From: Streptomyces sp. NBC_00448 | Lineage (GTDB): Bacteria; Actinomycetota; Actinomycetes; Streptomycetales; Streptomycetaceae | Assembly (NCBI RefSeq): GCF_036014115.1 | Contig: NZ_CP107913.1 | Location: 8,363,501 to 8,427,500, forward strand | Length of the DNA: 64,000 nucleotides | Reading direction: 5' to 3' | Shown here: in pieces, positions 34,325-43,542 of the stretch | Layout of the letters: every line of letters begins with the position of its first letter | How positions within the stretch are numbered: position 1 is the stretch's first letter | Notes under the pieces: generated by a model | What the model saw: the letters and a program-made list of their open reading frames with translations, nothing else | Told to the model about the DNA's origin: nothing | Database searches by the model: none | Made by a program: the position numbers and the translations under genes

Positions 34325-36106
34325 CGCCACCGCGTGCTCGGTCGTCCCGGTCCGCACCGCGAACCCGCGGGTGAGCAGCGGCTCGGCGCCTTCGCCGTGC
34401 GGCCCGAGCAGGGCGAGCAGCGCGGACGCGTAGAGCGCCGGGTCCGGTCCCTCCGCCGGGCCCTCCGCCGGAGTCTCGCCCGGCGCTTCGGGACGTGGCC
34501 GGGCGGTGAGTTCGGCCAGCAACCCGCCGCGGTGGCGTACGACGCACGCGTGTCGGCCGGTGACGTACGCGGCGAGCGAGCAGGACGGGTACCGCGCCAG
34601 CACCTCCGCGGTCCAGCGCTGCGGCGGGCCGAGCCGCGGGTCGTCCGGGTCGGCGTAGCGCAGGATCAGGTCGGCGAGGTCGAGCACGCCGGGGTCGAGG
34701 GTGTCCTCGTGGACGGCCAGATGCCCGTCGCCCGGACCGTCGGGTTCGTGCCGAGGGTCGGCGTGGCGGCGTACCGCGAGGACGCCGTCGGCGTCGCGGT
34801 GGACGATCACCCGGAGCGGCGCGGTGGGTTCGGCCGGTTCGTACGGCGGCAGCGGCAGCGGGTCGAGTCGCGCGGGGGCGGCGGGCTCGGGGATGCCGAT
34901 CAGCCGGTAGAACAGCTCGCGCAGCAGCCGCGCCGACCCGCCGGGCGAGGAGGTCGTCAACTCGGCCGGGCCGCGCAGCGGTCGGTGTTCGGCGATCGCC
35001 CGCTCCAGTTGCGGAAGGAGCGCCGCGTACGGGTCCAGGCGGGGCGCGGCGCGGACGAAGGCGGCCACCGGAGTGCCGGGCCCGAGTGCGGCGAGAGAGG
35101 CGGAGCCGAGCAGCACGGGTGTGCCGCGGGCGGCGGCGTAGTAGCTCACCGACCCGAAGTCGCCGATCACCAGGTCCGCGGCGATCAGCGCCTGCCGCCA
35201 GCCGGCGAGCGGGTCGATCAGCGTCAGGCCCGCGCGGCGGGCCCGGTCGAGCCACAGCCGCACCTGCCCGGGGCCGTGCCCGGCCCAGATGTTCGGGTGC
35301 AGCACGGCGGCCACCCGGTACTCGTCCGCGGGCAGCTCCGAGGTCAACCGCGGCAGCAGCAGCGGCAGTACGTCATCCGGGCCGCCGTCGCCGAACAGGG
35401 AGGTCGGGTTCCAGGTGGAGTTGAGCAGGACCAGCCGCTGGCCGGGGCGCACGCCCAGCGCCCTCCGGTAGCGCGGCCGGTGGTGCTCGGCGGCGAGCAT
35501 CCGGTCGTAGCAGGGGTCCCCGCCGAGCACCGCGGTCGGGACGGCCTCGGGGCAGGCGGCGGTGAGGCGGTCCACCTGCTCGGGGTGGGACAGCACCATC
35601 GCGTCCGCGATCGGTTGGCCGCGGACGAGCAGCCACTCCCGCGACAGCCCGAAGACCGATTCCGGCTTTCCGGCTTTCCGGCTTTCCGGCTTTCCGGCTT
35701 TCCGGCTTTCCGGCTTTCCGGAAAGGGTCTTATTGTAGCCGATTCCATGTGAAAGTATGACCAATTTGCCCTCAAGGTGCTCCAGTTCGCCGCCGAAGCT
35801 CGCCGACACCGCCAGGTCCACCGGGGTGCGGAGCGCCTGGTCCCAGGGCAGCACCGGGACGCCCACCGCGTCGAGGAGTTCGCGCACCCCCGCGCCGAAC
35901 GGCGAGGAACCCGTACAGGTGGCGAGGAGTTGGACCCGCAGGTCGTCGCGGAAGAGCGGGAGCACGTCGAGCAGCCGGGTCGCCGCGGTGACGTTGTGCA
36001 CGACGAGCAGCACCCGGTGGCAGCTACCGCGGGTCGCCCAGCGGGCCGCCTCCTCGCCGACGGGGACGCGTATCCACGCGTCGCCCGGCTCCGCCCCCTC
36101 CAGCAC
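34217..36106 (-). CDS. CDP-glycerol glycerophosphotransferase-like protein carrying an 8-bp microsatellite
   Basis: About 629 residues. The early part (CHRVLLVVHNVTAATRLLDV, LLATCTGSSPFG) and LVILSHGIGYNKTLSG, ALGVRPGQRLVLLNSTWN, VLHPNIWAGHG, ADLVIGDFGSVSYYAAARGTPVLL fit a CDP-glycerol/teichoic-acid polymerase-like GT-B fold. A streptomycete subgroup of unknown function shares these. Residues about 129-148 are a KPESRKAG repeat encoded by the tandem 8-mer. The start is taken at GTG 36106 with AAAGGGG upstream; the frame continues into the PPOX gene as shadow. Substrate and polymer are unknown. Confidence 0.65.
   Translation of the reverse strand: MLEGAEPGDAWIRVPVGEEAARWATRGSCHRVLLVVHNVTAATRLLDVLPLFRDDLRVQLLATCTGSSPFGAGVRELLDAVGVPVLPWDQALRTPVDLAVSASFGGELEHLEGKLVILSHGIGYNKTLSGKPESRKAGKPESRKAGKPESVFGLSREWLLVRGQPIADAMVLSHPEQVDRLTAACPEAVPTAVLGGDPCYDRMLAAEHHRPRYRRALGVRPGQRLVLLNSTWNPTSLFGDGGPDDVLPLLLPRLTSELPADEYRVAAVLHPNIWAGHGPGQVRLWLDRARRAGLTLIDPLAGWRQALIAADLVIGDFGSVSYYAAARGTPVLLGSASLAALGPGTPVAAFVRAAPRLDPYAALLPQLERAIAEHRPLRGPAELTTSSPGGSARLLRELFYRLIGIPEPAAPARLDPLPLPPYEPAEPTAPLRVIVHRDADGVLAVRRHADPRHEPDGPGDGHLAVHEDTLDPGVLDLADLILRYADPDDPRLGPPQRWTAEVLARYPSCSLAAYVTGRHACVVRHRGGLLAELTARPRPEAPGETPAEGPAEGPDPALYASALLALLGPHGEGAEPLLTRGFAVRTGTTEHAVASRLLGPAAQPQGGEVVEVDGGVLRAEESGGAVDQG
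35661..35721. repeat. 8-bp tandem microsatellite inside a coding region (7.6 copies)
   Basis: Seven perfect units of TCCGGCTT (35661-35716) followed by TCCGG. On the minus strand the array reads in frame as the 8-residue peptide KPESRKAG repeated. Because 8 is not a multiple of 3, loss or gain of one or two units would shift the reading frame; three units would be neutral. Confidence 0.95.
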
Positions 36107-36228
36107 CTGCGCACCCCTTTCGGCCGACCGTGCAGGTCGGCGGCCCTCCAACCTACTCGGACGAGGCCGGGTGCGGGGCGCGGGGCGGAGTGGAAGCGCG
36201 CGGGCGGCGTCCGGAGCGACGGGCCGCG

Positions 36229-36777
36229 CTAGCGCTGGGGCCGGAAGCGGGTCTGGGCGTAGGTCCCGCCCTTGCGGAAGGCGAAGACCGTGGTCGGCGC
36301 CACCTCGAACACCGGCACCGTGCCCTGCGCCCCGCCGTTCGGCCCCGCGTGCCGGAAGCCGTCGTCCAGCGGCTCGAACCGCCACTCCTCGCCGTACTTC
36401 GCCACCCATGCCGCCGCCAGATCCGCCAGGCGCCGCTGCCCGGTGACGCGCACGGCGGTGCCCTCCACCGCCACGTCGAGCCCGTCCTTGAGCGCGCTGC
36501 CGCCGGTGGCGAGGACCACCTCGGGGTGCGCCGCGAGGTTGCGTGCCTTCTGCTCGCCCTCGCCCGTGCAGAAGTACAGCGCCTCACGGTGCCAGACCGC
36601 GATCAGCGGCGTGAGATGCGGGCGGCCGTCGACCCGTACGGTCGTCAGCCAGTACGTGCCCGCGGCGGAGAGCACCTCGCCGACCTCCGCCCAGGTGCTC
36701 GGCTCCGCCGCCGGTTCGCTGAACCGCCGGTCCAGCACGCCCACTCCGGCACCCGTGTCCTGGTGCTCCGCTCCCAT
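36229..36777 (-). CDS. Pyridoxamine 5'-phosphate oxidase-fold protein
   Basis: A 182-residue split-barrel flavoprotein. Core motifs are GTYWLTTVRVDGRPHLTPLIAVWH, LYFCTGEGEQKARNLAAHPEVVLATG and VTGQRRLADLAAAWVAKYG. Such proteins bind FMN or F420; the window also contains fbiC, so F420 is possible but not shown. VFEVAPTTVFAFRKGGTYAQTRFRP closes the domain. The start is ATG 36777 with GGAGG eight bases upstream; an ATG at 36843 would add 22 Gly/Arg-rich residues. Confidence 0.8.
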   Translation of the reverse strand: MGAEHQDTGAGVGVLDRRFSEPAAEPSTWAEVGEVLSAAGTYWLTTVRVDGRPHLTPLIAVWHREALYFCTGEGEQKARNLAAHPEVVLATGGSALKDGLDVAVEGTAVRVTGQRRLADLAAAWVAKYGEEWRFEPLDDGFRHAGPNGGAQGTVPVFEVAPTTVFAFRKGGTYAQTRFRPQR

Positions 36778-36939
36778 GCCGCCACCTCCGCTGCCGCGCC
36801 TGCCCGCTTCCTCTCCCGCCAGCATGACGCATCCCACCGACAACGCGACGGAAGCCGTGTATGCCGTGAACGGCGCGAACCTTCGCGAATGTTCACGAAC
36901 GCCCGCGAATCGTATGAAGGCCGCGGATCGGCTACGCCG

Positions 36940-37770
36940 TCACTCCGCGATGCCCCGGGTCAGCAGCACGACCGTCACGAACGTCCGGTACAGCCGCACC
37001 GGGTCCTGGTCGGTGAGGGTGACCGTGAGCGGGTCGGCCGGGTCCGGTTCGACGCCGGTGATCCAGGTGGCCATCTCCGCGAGGTCGGGGTTGCGCATGC
37101 GGACGGTGAGCGTGGCGGGTAGTTCGATCGCCGGGAGGGACGCCGAGGGGAGGGTCTGCACGGCGCGGCGGGCCGCCGAGCGGATCACCTCGCGGGCCTC
37201 TTCGGGGTGCATGCTGTCGGCGGCGAACCGGGACACGGACGACTTCACGACGGCGCCGACCGCGTCCGGGCAGAAGGGGCGCAGCTCGGCCGCGGTGGTG
37301 TCGTCGCCGGTGATCAGGACCACCGGGACGCCGTGGCCGAGGGCGACCAGCGCGTTGATGCCGCTCTCGCCGGCGACCACGCCGTTGAGCCGGACCTCGG
37401 CGATCGCGGCCGGGTTGTAGGTGTGCGACAAAGTGGCGGGCGCGCTGGACATGGAGCCGTGGTACGAGACGAAGAAGACCGCGTCGAACGAGTCGTCCAG
37501 GCCCTGCATCATGTAGAGCGGCTTGTGCCGACCGGACAGGTAACGGGCCCGGCCGGCCAGCGCGTCGGGGCGCAGGTTGGACATCGTGGAGTGCGAGTCG
37601 TTGACGAGGAACGCGGTCGCGCCGCCGGCCGCGGCGCCCTCGATCGCGGCGTTGACCTCCTCCTGCAGGAGGGTGCGGTAGTACGCGTACTCGGGCTGGC
37701 CGTGCCGGCACTGCGACCAGTCGACGACTCCGGCGGTGCCCTCCATGTCGGAGGACAGGAAGATCTTCAC
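36940..37770 (-). CDS. M55-family D-aminopeptidase
   Basis: A 276-residue zinc peptidase resembling DppA. FLSSDMEGTAGV provides the metal-binding Asp-x-Glu, FLVNDSHSTMSNLRPD the conserved Asp-Ser-His, and FFVSYHGSMSSAPATLSHTY another metal-ligand His. GESGINALVALGHGVPVVLITGDD follows. DppA-type enzymes cleave N-terminal D-amino acids from peptides, for example from cell-wall turnover. The start is GTG 37770 with GAGGAG seven bases upstream. It follows the asparaginase-like gene on the same strand across a 9-bp repeat array, so they may be co-transcribed. Confidence 0.9.
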   Translation of the reverse strand: MKIFLSSDMEGTAGVVDWSQCRHGQPEYAYYRTLLQEEVNAAIEGAAAGGATAFLVNDSHSTMSNLRPDALAGRARYLSGRHKPLYMMQGLDDSFDAVFFVSYHGSMSSAPATLSHTYNPAAIAEVRLNGVVAGESGINALVALGHGVPVVLITGDDTTAAELRPFCPDAVGAVVKSSVSRFAADSMHPEEAREVIRSAARRAVQTLPSASLPAIELPATLTVRMRNPDLAEMATWITGVEPDPADPLTVTLTDQDPVRLYRTFVTVVLLTRGIAE

Positions 37771-37780
37771 AGCAGGCTCC

Positions 37781-37852
37781 TCACGGCACTCACGGCACTC
37801 ACGGCACTCACCGCGCTCACGGTGCGTACGGCTCTCACGGCACTCACAGCAC
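37781..37852. repeat. Eight 9-bp tandem repeats at the asparaginase 3' end
   Basis: Units of TCACGGCAC or close variants run from 37781 to 37852. The last unit overlaps the stop codon of the asparaginase-like gene. The array separates that gene from the M55 peptidase gene. Confidence 0.85.
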
Positions 37853-38791
37853 GATTCTCGGGCGGAACTCCGGCTCGGTGGACGCGTCGGTCATCAGACC
37901 GTAGACGCTGCCCTGCTGGCCGGCCGCGCCGCCGTGGCGCCCGTCGGGGGTCATCGCCAGGGCGCGCAACTCCGCGCGGAAGTCGTCCGGCAAGGTGGCG
38001 GCGTCGGCGAGCGCGGCCCGGCACGCGTCGGCCGGCTCCTGCCCGTCGGAGAGCAGTTCCACGATGGTGCGGGCGGTGCCGCCGCGCATGCTCAGCTCGC
38101 CGCGGCCGGTGCAGGCGGCGCCGCCGGCCCGCAGGTCGCACCAGTTGCCGGCGCCGGGCAGTGCCGAGTCGCCCACCCGGCCGGGGTACTTGTAGGGGTA
38201 GCCGGAGGTGGACACGCCCACGCACATCTCGCCGGTGGCGTCGAGGGCGATGATGTTGATGGTGCCCCAGGGGCCGTCGTGCGGGGCGAGCCGGCGGATC
38301 AGCGCGAGGGCGCTCTCCCGGTAGCGGGCGTCGCCGTCGGTGGCGGCGGTGTTCTCGCCCTCGACCGACTCGCGGGAGTCGGCGACCTGCTTGCGCCACA
38401 GCTCGCGGGACTCGTCGGTGATCAGGTCGGCGGTGGTGAACCCGCACTCCTCGGCGAAGAGCGCGGCGCCCTCGCCGACCAGCAGGCTGTGCTGGGGCAG
38501 CTTCTCCAGGACCGCGCGGGCCACCGAGATCGGGTTCGGGTAGCCCTTCAGCGCGCCCACCGCGCCGAACCGGCGGCCGGAGCCGAGCATCAAGGAGGCG
38601 TCCAGTTCGACCTCGCCGCGGGCATTGGGCAGGCCCGCGGTGCCGACGTAGTGGTCGGCGGGGTTGTCCTCGCAGCGCCGCATCGCGGCCTCCACGGCGT
38701 CCAGCGCCGAACCGCCGCGGCGCAGCACCTCCATCCCGGTCGCCAGACCCGCCTCGCTGCGTTCGCTGCCGATGATCGTCGCTTCCGCCAC
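37844..38791 (-). CDS. N4-(beta-N-acetylglucosaminyl)-L-asparaginase-type Ntn hydrolase
   Basis: A 315-residue member of the isoaspartyl/glycosylasparaginase family. EVLRRGGSALDAVEAAMRRCEDNP and HYVGTAGLPNARGEVELDASLM form the alpha part. GPWGTINIIALD carries the Gly-Thr self-cleavage site whose Thr becomes the nucleophile. VGVSTSGYPYKYPGRVGDSALPGAGNW binds substrate. The start is GTG 38791 with AGGAGG five bases upstream; an earlier ATG at 38896 lacks support. Eukaryotic relatives act on glycoproteins; the bacterial role may be isoaspartyl or peptide turnover, which fits the D-aminopeptidase downstream. Confidence 0.85.
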   Translation of the reverse strand: MAEATIIGSERSEAGLATGMEVLRRGGSALDAVEAAMRRCEDNPADHYVGTAGLPNARGEVELDASLMLGSGRRFGAVGALKGYPNPISVARAVLEKLPQHSLLVGEGAALFAEECGFTTADLITDESRELWRKQVADSRESVEGENTAATDGDARYRESALALIRRLAPHDGPWGTINIIALDATGEMCVGVSTSGYPYKYPGRVGDSALPGAGNWCDLRAGGAACTGRGELSMRGGTARTIVELLSDGQEPADACRAALADAATLPDDFRAELRALAMTPDGRHGGAAGQQGSVYGLMTDASTEPEFRPRIVL

Positions 38792-39102
38792 GTGTCCTCC
38801 TGATCCGTGTTCGCGGGCGCAGTCTTGCACCCGCTGACCTGGGACGGGCAACCGGGGGCCTGGGTTCCGCGCCGGTCGCACCCGCATGGCGGTCACGGCT
38901 GTGCCCGCAGGGATGCGGGATACAGGAGAGAGATTGACATCGACTTTCTTGCACGTCTTCTGTCAAATATTTCGCCTGATGCGCGATCTATTGCGTCTGT
39001 GTGTTCGCGTCGTTACGATCCCCGCACCAGCCGCCGGGCCGGTCCATGTCCGCCCAACAGCCCTGCGGTTGCCGGAGTTGACGACCGATCGGAGGAGTCC
39101 AG
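38792..39102. other. 311-bp divergent region, no gene recognised
   Basis: Between the divergent asparaginase-like and GH71/99-like genes. A TTGACA occurs at 38934-38939 in a locally AT-richer stretch (38931-39000), probably part of the glycosidase promoter, but no matching -10 was found at standard spacing. Confidence 0.4.
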
Positions 39103-40791
39103 ATGGGTGTCACACGCAGGGTCTTCCTGCAGGCCGCGGTGGCCGCCACCGCGACAGGAACCGCCGTCCTCACGCAGACCGCGGCCGCGGGGTCCGCGTT
39201 CGCGGCCAGCGGTCCCGGCGACGTGGTCGGGAAGGTGACCGTCGGCTACCAGGGCTGGTTCGCCTGTATCGGCGACGGCGCGCCGATCAACGCCTGGTGG
39301 CACTGGAGCGCGAACGACGCGACGGCGCCCTCGCCGTCGAACACCGGGATCGTGGCGTGGCCCGACGTCAGCGACTACACGCACACGTACCAGACCGGCT
39401 ACGCGGCGCTCGGCAACGGCCGGCCGGCCACGCTGTTCTCGTCGTACGACCAGCAGACCGTCGACACGCACTTCCTGTGGCTGCAGGAGAACGGCATCGA
39501 CGTCGCGGCGCTGCAGCGCTTCAACCCCAACGGCAGCGAGGGCCCGACCCGCGACGACATGGCGGCGAAGGTGCGCAGCTCCGCCGAGAAGTACGGGCGG
39601 AAGTTCTACATCATGTACGACGTCTCCGACTGGACGAACATGCAGTCCGAGATCAAGACCGACTGGACCAGCAAGATGCACGCCCACACCGCGAGTTCGG
39701 CGTACGCGGTGCAGAACGGCAAGCCGGTGGTGTGCGTGTGGGGCTTCGGTTTCGCCGACAACCAGCGGCCGTTCGCCGCCGACGCGTGCCTGGACGTCGT
39801 CAACTGGTTCAAGAGCCAGGGCTGTTACGTGATCGGCGGGGTGCCGACCTGGTGGCGTACCGGGGACCGCGACTCGCGTGCGGGCTTCTCGGACGTGTAC
39901 CACGCGTTCGACATGCTCTCGCCGTGGATGGTGGGCCGGATCGGCAACGTCTCGGACGCCGACAACTTCTGCAACGTGGCGACGGTGCCGGACCTGGCGG
40001 AGTGCGCCACCTACGGCATCGACTACCAACCGTGCGTGCTGCCCGGTGCGGTGACGCTCCGTCAGCGCGCGCACGGCGACTTCATGTGGCGGCAGTTCTA
40101 CAACATGGTCCGGGCCGGCGTGCAGAGCGTCTACATCTCGATGTTCGACGAGTTCAACGAGGGCAACCAGATCGCCAAGACCGCCGAGACCCAGGCGCAG
40201 GTGCCGACGAACTCCGGGTTCCTGGCGCTCGACGAGGATGGCACGGCCTGCTCGTCGGACTACTACCTGCGGCTGACCGGCGACGGCGGCCGCATGCTCA
40301 AGGGCCAGATCGCCCTCACCGCCACCCGCCCCACCCAGCCGGTGGGCGGGAGCACCACGCCCCCGCCCACCGGGAACCTCGCCCTGCACCGTTCCACGTC
40401 GGAGAGCAGCCACACCCAGTCCTACGGCTCCGGCAACGCCACCGACGGTGACGCCAACTCCTACTGGGAGTCGGCCAACAACGCCTTCCCGCAGTGGCTC
40501 CAGGTCGACCTGGGCGCCGCCACCCCGGTCAAGCGGCTCGTGCTCGACCTGCCGCCGGCCACCGCCTGGGCCACCCGCACCCAGACGCTCTCCGTGCAGG
40601 GCAGCGCCGACGGCAGCAGCTTCACCCAGCTCGCCGCCTCCGCCGGCTACACGTTCGACCCGGCCACCGGCAACGCCGCGACCGTCACCCTGCCGGCCTC
40701 GGTCACCACACGCTACGTGCGGCTGAACTTCACCGCGAACACCGGCTGGCCGGCCGCGCAGCTCTCCGAGGTCCAGGTCTTCGCGAGCTGA
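39103..40791 (+). CDS. Tat-exported GH71/99-like glycosidase with discoidin domain
   Basis: A 562-residue protein. TRRVFLQAAVAATATG is a twin-arginine signal. The catalytic region (VGKVTVGYQGWFACIGDGAPINAWWHW, shown in part as VTVGYQGWFACIGDG; then FSSYDQQTVDTHFLWLQENGID, YIMYDVSDW, YISMFDEFNEGNQI) resembles GH71/GH99 barrels such as endo-alpha-mannosidase-like proteins. A Pro/Thr linker near residue 415 precedes a discoidin (F5/8C, CBM32-like) domain: NLALHRSTSES, DGDANSYWESANNAFPQWLQVDLG, and RYVRLNFTANTGWPAAQLSEVQVF. It is probably secreted to attack glycans. The start is ATG 39103 behind GGAGGAG. Confidence 0.85.
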   Translation: MGVTRRVFLQAAVAATATGTAVLTQTAAAGSAFAASGPGDVVGKVTVGYQGWFACIGDGAPINAWWHWSANDATAPSPSNTGIVAWPDVSDYTHTYQTGYAALGNGRPATLFSSYDQQTVDTHFLWLQENGIDVAALQRFNPNGSEGPTRDDMAAKVRSSAEKYGRKFYIMYDVSDWTNMQSEIKTDWTSKMHAHTASSAYAVQNGKPVVCVWGFGFADNQRPFAADACLDVVNWFKSQGCYVIGGVPTWWRTGDRDSRAGFSDVYHAFDMLSPWMVGRIGNVSDADNFCNVATVPDLAECATYGIDYQPCVLPGAVTLRQRAHGDFMWRQFYNMVRAGVQSVYISMFDEFNEGNQIAKTAETQAQVPTNSGFLALDEDGTACSSDYYLRLTGDGGRMLKGQIALTATRPTQPVGGSTTPPPTGNLALHRSTSESSHTQSYGSGNATDGDANSYWESANNAFPQWLQVDLGAATPVKRLVLDLPPATAWATRTQTLSVQGSADGSSFTQLAASAGYTFDPATGNAATVTLPASVTTRYVRLNFTANTGWPAAQLSEVQVFAS

Positions 40792-40804
40792 ACCGATCGA
40801 GCCG

Positions 40805-40844
40805 TCCGGGCGGTCGCCGACCCTTCCCCGCGCGGCCGCCCGGA
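40805..40844. terminator. 9-bp hairpin after the GH71/99-like gene
   Basis: TCCGGGCGG (40805-40813) pairs with CCGCCCGGA (40836-40844) across a 22-nt loop, 14 bp after the stop codon. The rest of the 336-bp gap to the next gene shows no further gene. Confidence 0.6.
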
Positions 40845-41127
40845 CTGCCCCCGGCCGGGGCCGAGTCGGTACCCGGCCGGGGGCGACCACGTTGTGGCGC
40901 GTGCACGTTTCGGCGACGTGCCGGCGGTCCGAGAGACCCTCCCGCCGCACGCATCACTCCACTCGGCGACGGGCATGCTCCCTCATACATCGGATGTCCC
41001 GCCGGGGAGGCCGCCCGAAGGACTGCCGTCAGAACCCTTGAATCCGTTAATGAGCAGTTTTATGTTGCTCCTGCGTTTCTGCCAGAACCCCCGCGTGCCG
41101 CAGAACATCACAGGAGGAACACCCTTC

Positions 41128-43542
41128 ATGACCGCCCCTCAGCCCGCACCTGCTCAGCGGCCCAGTCGTCGGAGCTTTCTCGCCCTGGCCGGTGCCGGGA
41201 CCGCCGGCTCGCTGGCCGCGTTCGCCGGGCTGCCGGCCTTCACCGCGGCCGCCGCGGAGCCCCAGCGGCCGACCGCCGACCCCCGCACGGACGACGCGGC
41301 CGCCGTACGCCTGTGGTACACCGCCCCGGCGTCGGCCGACGCGATGATCCAGCAGGGCCTGCCGGTCGGCAACGGGCGGATCGGCGCGCTCGTCGGCGGC
41401 GACCCCGCCGACGAGGCGCTCTACATCACCGACAGCACCCTGTGGACCGGCACCCGCAACGACGTCCTCGACGACGACGGCCAGTTCCCCTACGAGCAGG
41501 TCGAGTTCGGCTCCCTCACCCAACTCGCCCACCTCTCCGTGCAGATACCCGCCCACACCGCGGACTCCGTCACGGACTACCGCCGCACCCTGGACCTGAG
41601 CAACGGCCTGGTCACCGCCACCTACCGGCAGGGCGGCGCCACCTACACCCGCGAGGTCTACGCCAGCCACCCCGACGACGTGATCGTGCTCCACCTGTCC
41701 AGCACCGCGGGCGGCAGCCACACCGGCCGGATCGCCCTGGCCGGCACCCACGGCGAGACCCCGGCCGGCGACTCCGGCGACCGCACCCTGTCCTTCGCCG
41801 CCGCCTTCGACAACGACCTGCGCTACGCCGCCGCCGTCACCGCCTCCAGCGACACCGGCACCGTCGAGGTCACCGCCACCGCCATCGAGTTCACCGGCTG
41901 CGCCGACCTCACCGTGGTGTTCAGCGGCGGCACCGACTACGCCCCCGACGCCGCCCGCGGCTACCGCGCCCCCGGCCTCGACCCGCGCGCCCTCGCCCGT
42001 ACCAAGGCCCGCGCCGCGCTCCGGCACAGCCCCGCCGTCCTGCGTGGCACCCATGTCGCCGACTACCGCCGCCTGTTCGACGCGATGACGCTGTCGCTGG
42101 GCACCTCCACCGGCCAGCAGAAGCAGGCCGACACCTGGACCCGGCTGCAGGCCCGCGCCGCGGACGGCGCCGCGCCCGACCCGGAACTCGAAGCGTCCTA
42201 CCTCCAGTTCGGCCGCTACCTGATGATCTGCGGCTCCCGCGACAGCGTCCCGATGGGCCTGCAGGCGCTGTGGCTGGACGTCAACGACCCGGCCTGGATG
42301 GGCGACTACCACACCGACATCAACGTCCAGATGAACTACTGGATGGCCGACCGCACCGCGCTGCCCGGCTGCTTCGACGCCTTCACCGACTACTGCCTCG
42401 CCCAACTCCCCTCCTGGACGCAGAACACCGGCAAGCTCTTCAACGACCCCCGCAACCGCTTCCGCAACTCCTCTGGCACGGTGGCGGGTTGGACGGTCGC
42501 GTTCTCCACCAACATCCACGGCGGCTCCGGCTGGTGGTGGCACCCCGCGGCCAACGCCTGGATCGCCAACTCCCTCTTCGACCACTACGAGTACACCCAG
42601 GACGCCCGCACCCTGGCCCGGATCTACCCGCTGCTCAAGGGCGCCTGCGAGTTCTGGCAGGCCCGGCTGGTGTCCATGACCGTCACCGACCCCGCCACCG
42701 GCGAGGACCGCGAGGTCCTCGTCGACGACAAGGACTGGTCGCCCGAGCAGGGCCCGCAGGACGGCATCGGCAACACCTACTCCCAGGAACTGGTCTGGGC
42801 GCTGTTCGGCAACTACCGCACCGCCGCCCAGCTCCTCGGCAAGGACGCCGGCTTCGCCCGGACCATCGGCGGCCTGCGCGACCGGCTCTACCTGCCGCGG
42901 ATCAGCCCGGCCAACGGCTGGCTGGAGGAGTGGATGTCGCCGGACAACCTCGGCGAGGACCAGCACCGCCACCTCTCCCCGCTGATCGGGTTCTTCCCCG
43001 GTGACCGCATCACCCTCGACTCCTCGCCGGCCGACCTCGTCGCCGCCGTCCGCGCGCTGCTCACCGCCCGCGGCATGGACAGCTACGGCTGGGCCAACGC
43101 CTGGCGCGCTCTGTGCTGGGCCCGGCTGCACGACGCGGAGAAGGCGTACCAGCTGGTCACCACCAACCTGCGGCCCTCCACCGCGGACAGCAACGGCTCC
43201 GCGCTGAACTTCTTCGACATCTACCAGCTCGGGCAGGACAGCAGCGTCTTCCAGATCGACGCCAACTTCGGCACGCCGTCGGCGATGGTGGAGATGCTGG
43301 TGTACTCCCGGCCGGGCCGGATCGAGTTGCTGCCCGCGCTGCCGAAGGCGTGGGCGGACAGCGGCCACATCACCGGCGTCGGTGCCCGCGGCGGCTTCAC
43401 CGTGGACCTGACCTGGCGCGACGGGCGGGTGCGGCAGGCCGTGATCCGCAGTGTGGGCGGCCACAGCACCGAAGTGGTGGCGGGCGGCACGGTCCACACG
43501 GTGCGGACGGCGCCGGGCCGCAGCGTCACCCTGCGGTTCTGA
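41128..43542 (+). CDS. Tat-exported GH95 alpha-L-fucosidase
   Basis: An 804-residue inverting alpha-1,2-L-fucosidase-type enzyme. SRRSFLALAGAGTAG is the twin-arginine signal. The N-terminal beta domain carries LPVGNGRIGALVGG and ITDSTLWTGTRND. The (alpha/alpha)6 barrel shows YHTDINVQMNYWMAD (the two assisting Asn), NGWLEEWMSPDN with the candidate acid Glu, and DQHRHLSPLIGFFPG. LNFFDIYQLGQDSSVFQIDANFG and a C-terminal beta domain follow. The start is ATG 41128 behind AGGAGGAA. Some GH95 members prefer alpha-L-galactose, so the exact sugar is inferred. It shares strand and export route with the preceding glycosidase. Confidence 0.9.
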   Translation: MTAPQPAPAQRPSRRSFLALAGAGTAGSLAAFAGLPAFTAAAAEPQRPTADPRTDDAAAVRLWYTAPASADAMIQQGLPVGNGRIGALVGGDPADEALYITDSTLWTGTRNDVLDDDGQFPYEQVEFGSLTQLAHLSVQIPAHTADSVTDYRRTLDLSNGLVTATYRQGGATYTREVYASHPDDVIVLHLSSTAGGSHTGRIALAGTHGETPAGDSGDRTLSFAAAFDNDLRYAAAVTASSDTGTVEVTATAIEFTGCADLTVVFSGGTDYAPDAARGYRAPGLDPRALARTKARAALRHSPAVLRGTHVADYRRLFDAMTLSLGTSTGQQKQADTWTRLQARAADGAAPDPELEASYLQFGRYLMICGSRDSVPMGLQALWLDVNDPAWMGDYHTDINVQMNYWMADRTALPGCFDAFTDYCLAQLPSWTQNTGKLFNDPRNRFRNSSGTVAGWTVAFSTNIHGGSGWWWHPAANAWIANSLFDHYEYTQDARTLARIYPLLKGACEFWQARLVSMTVTDPATGEDREVLVDDKDWSPEQGPQDGIGNTYSQELVWALFGNYRTAAQLLGKDAGFARTIGGLRDRLYLPRISPANGWLEEWMSPDNLGEDQHRHLSPLIGFFPGDRITLDSSPADLVAAVRALLTARGMDSYGWANAWRALCWARLHDAEKAYQLVTTNLRPSTADSNGSALNFFDIYQLGQDSSVFQIDANFGTPSAMVEMLVYSRPGRIELLPALPKAWADSGHITGVGARGGFTVDLTWRDGRVRQAVIRSVGGHSTEVVAGGTVHTVRTAPGRSVTLRF

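Noticed and set aside
36107..36409. N-terminal extension of the glycerophosphotransferase-like gene
   Set aside because: It overlaps the PPOX gene in another frame and its translation is Arg/Ala/Pro-rich without homology; GTG 36106 has a good ribosome site.
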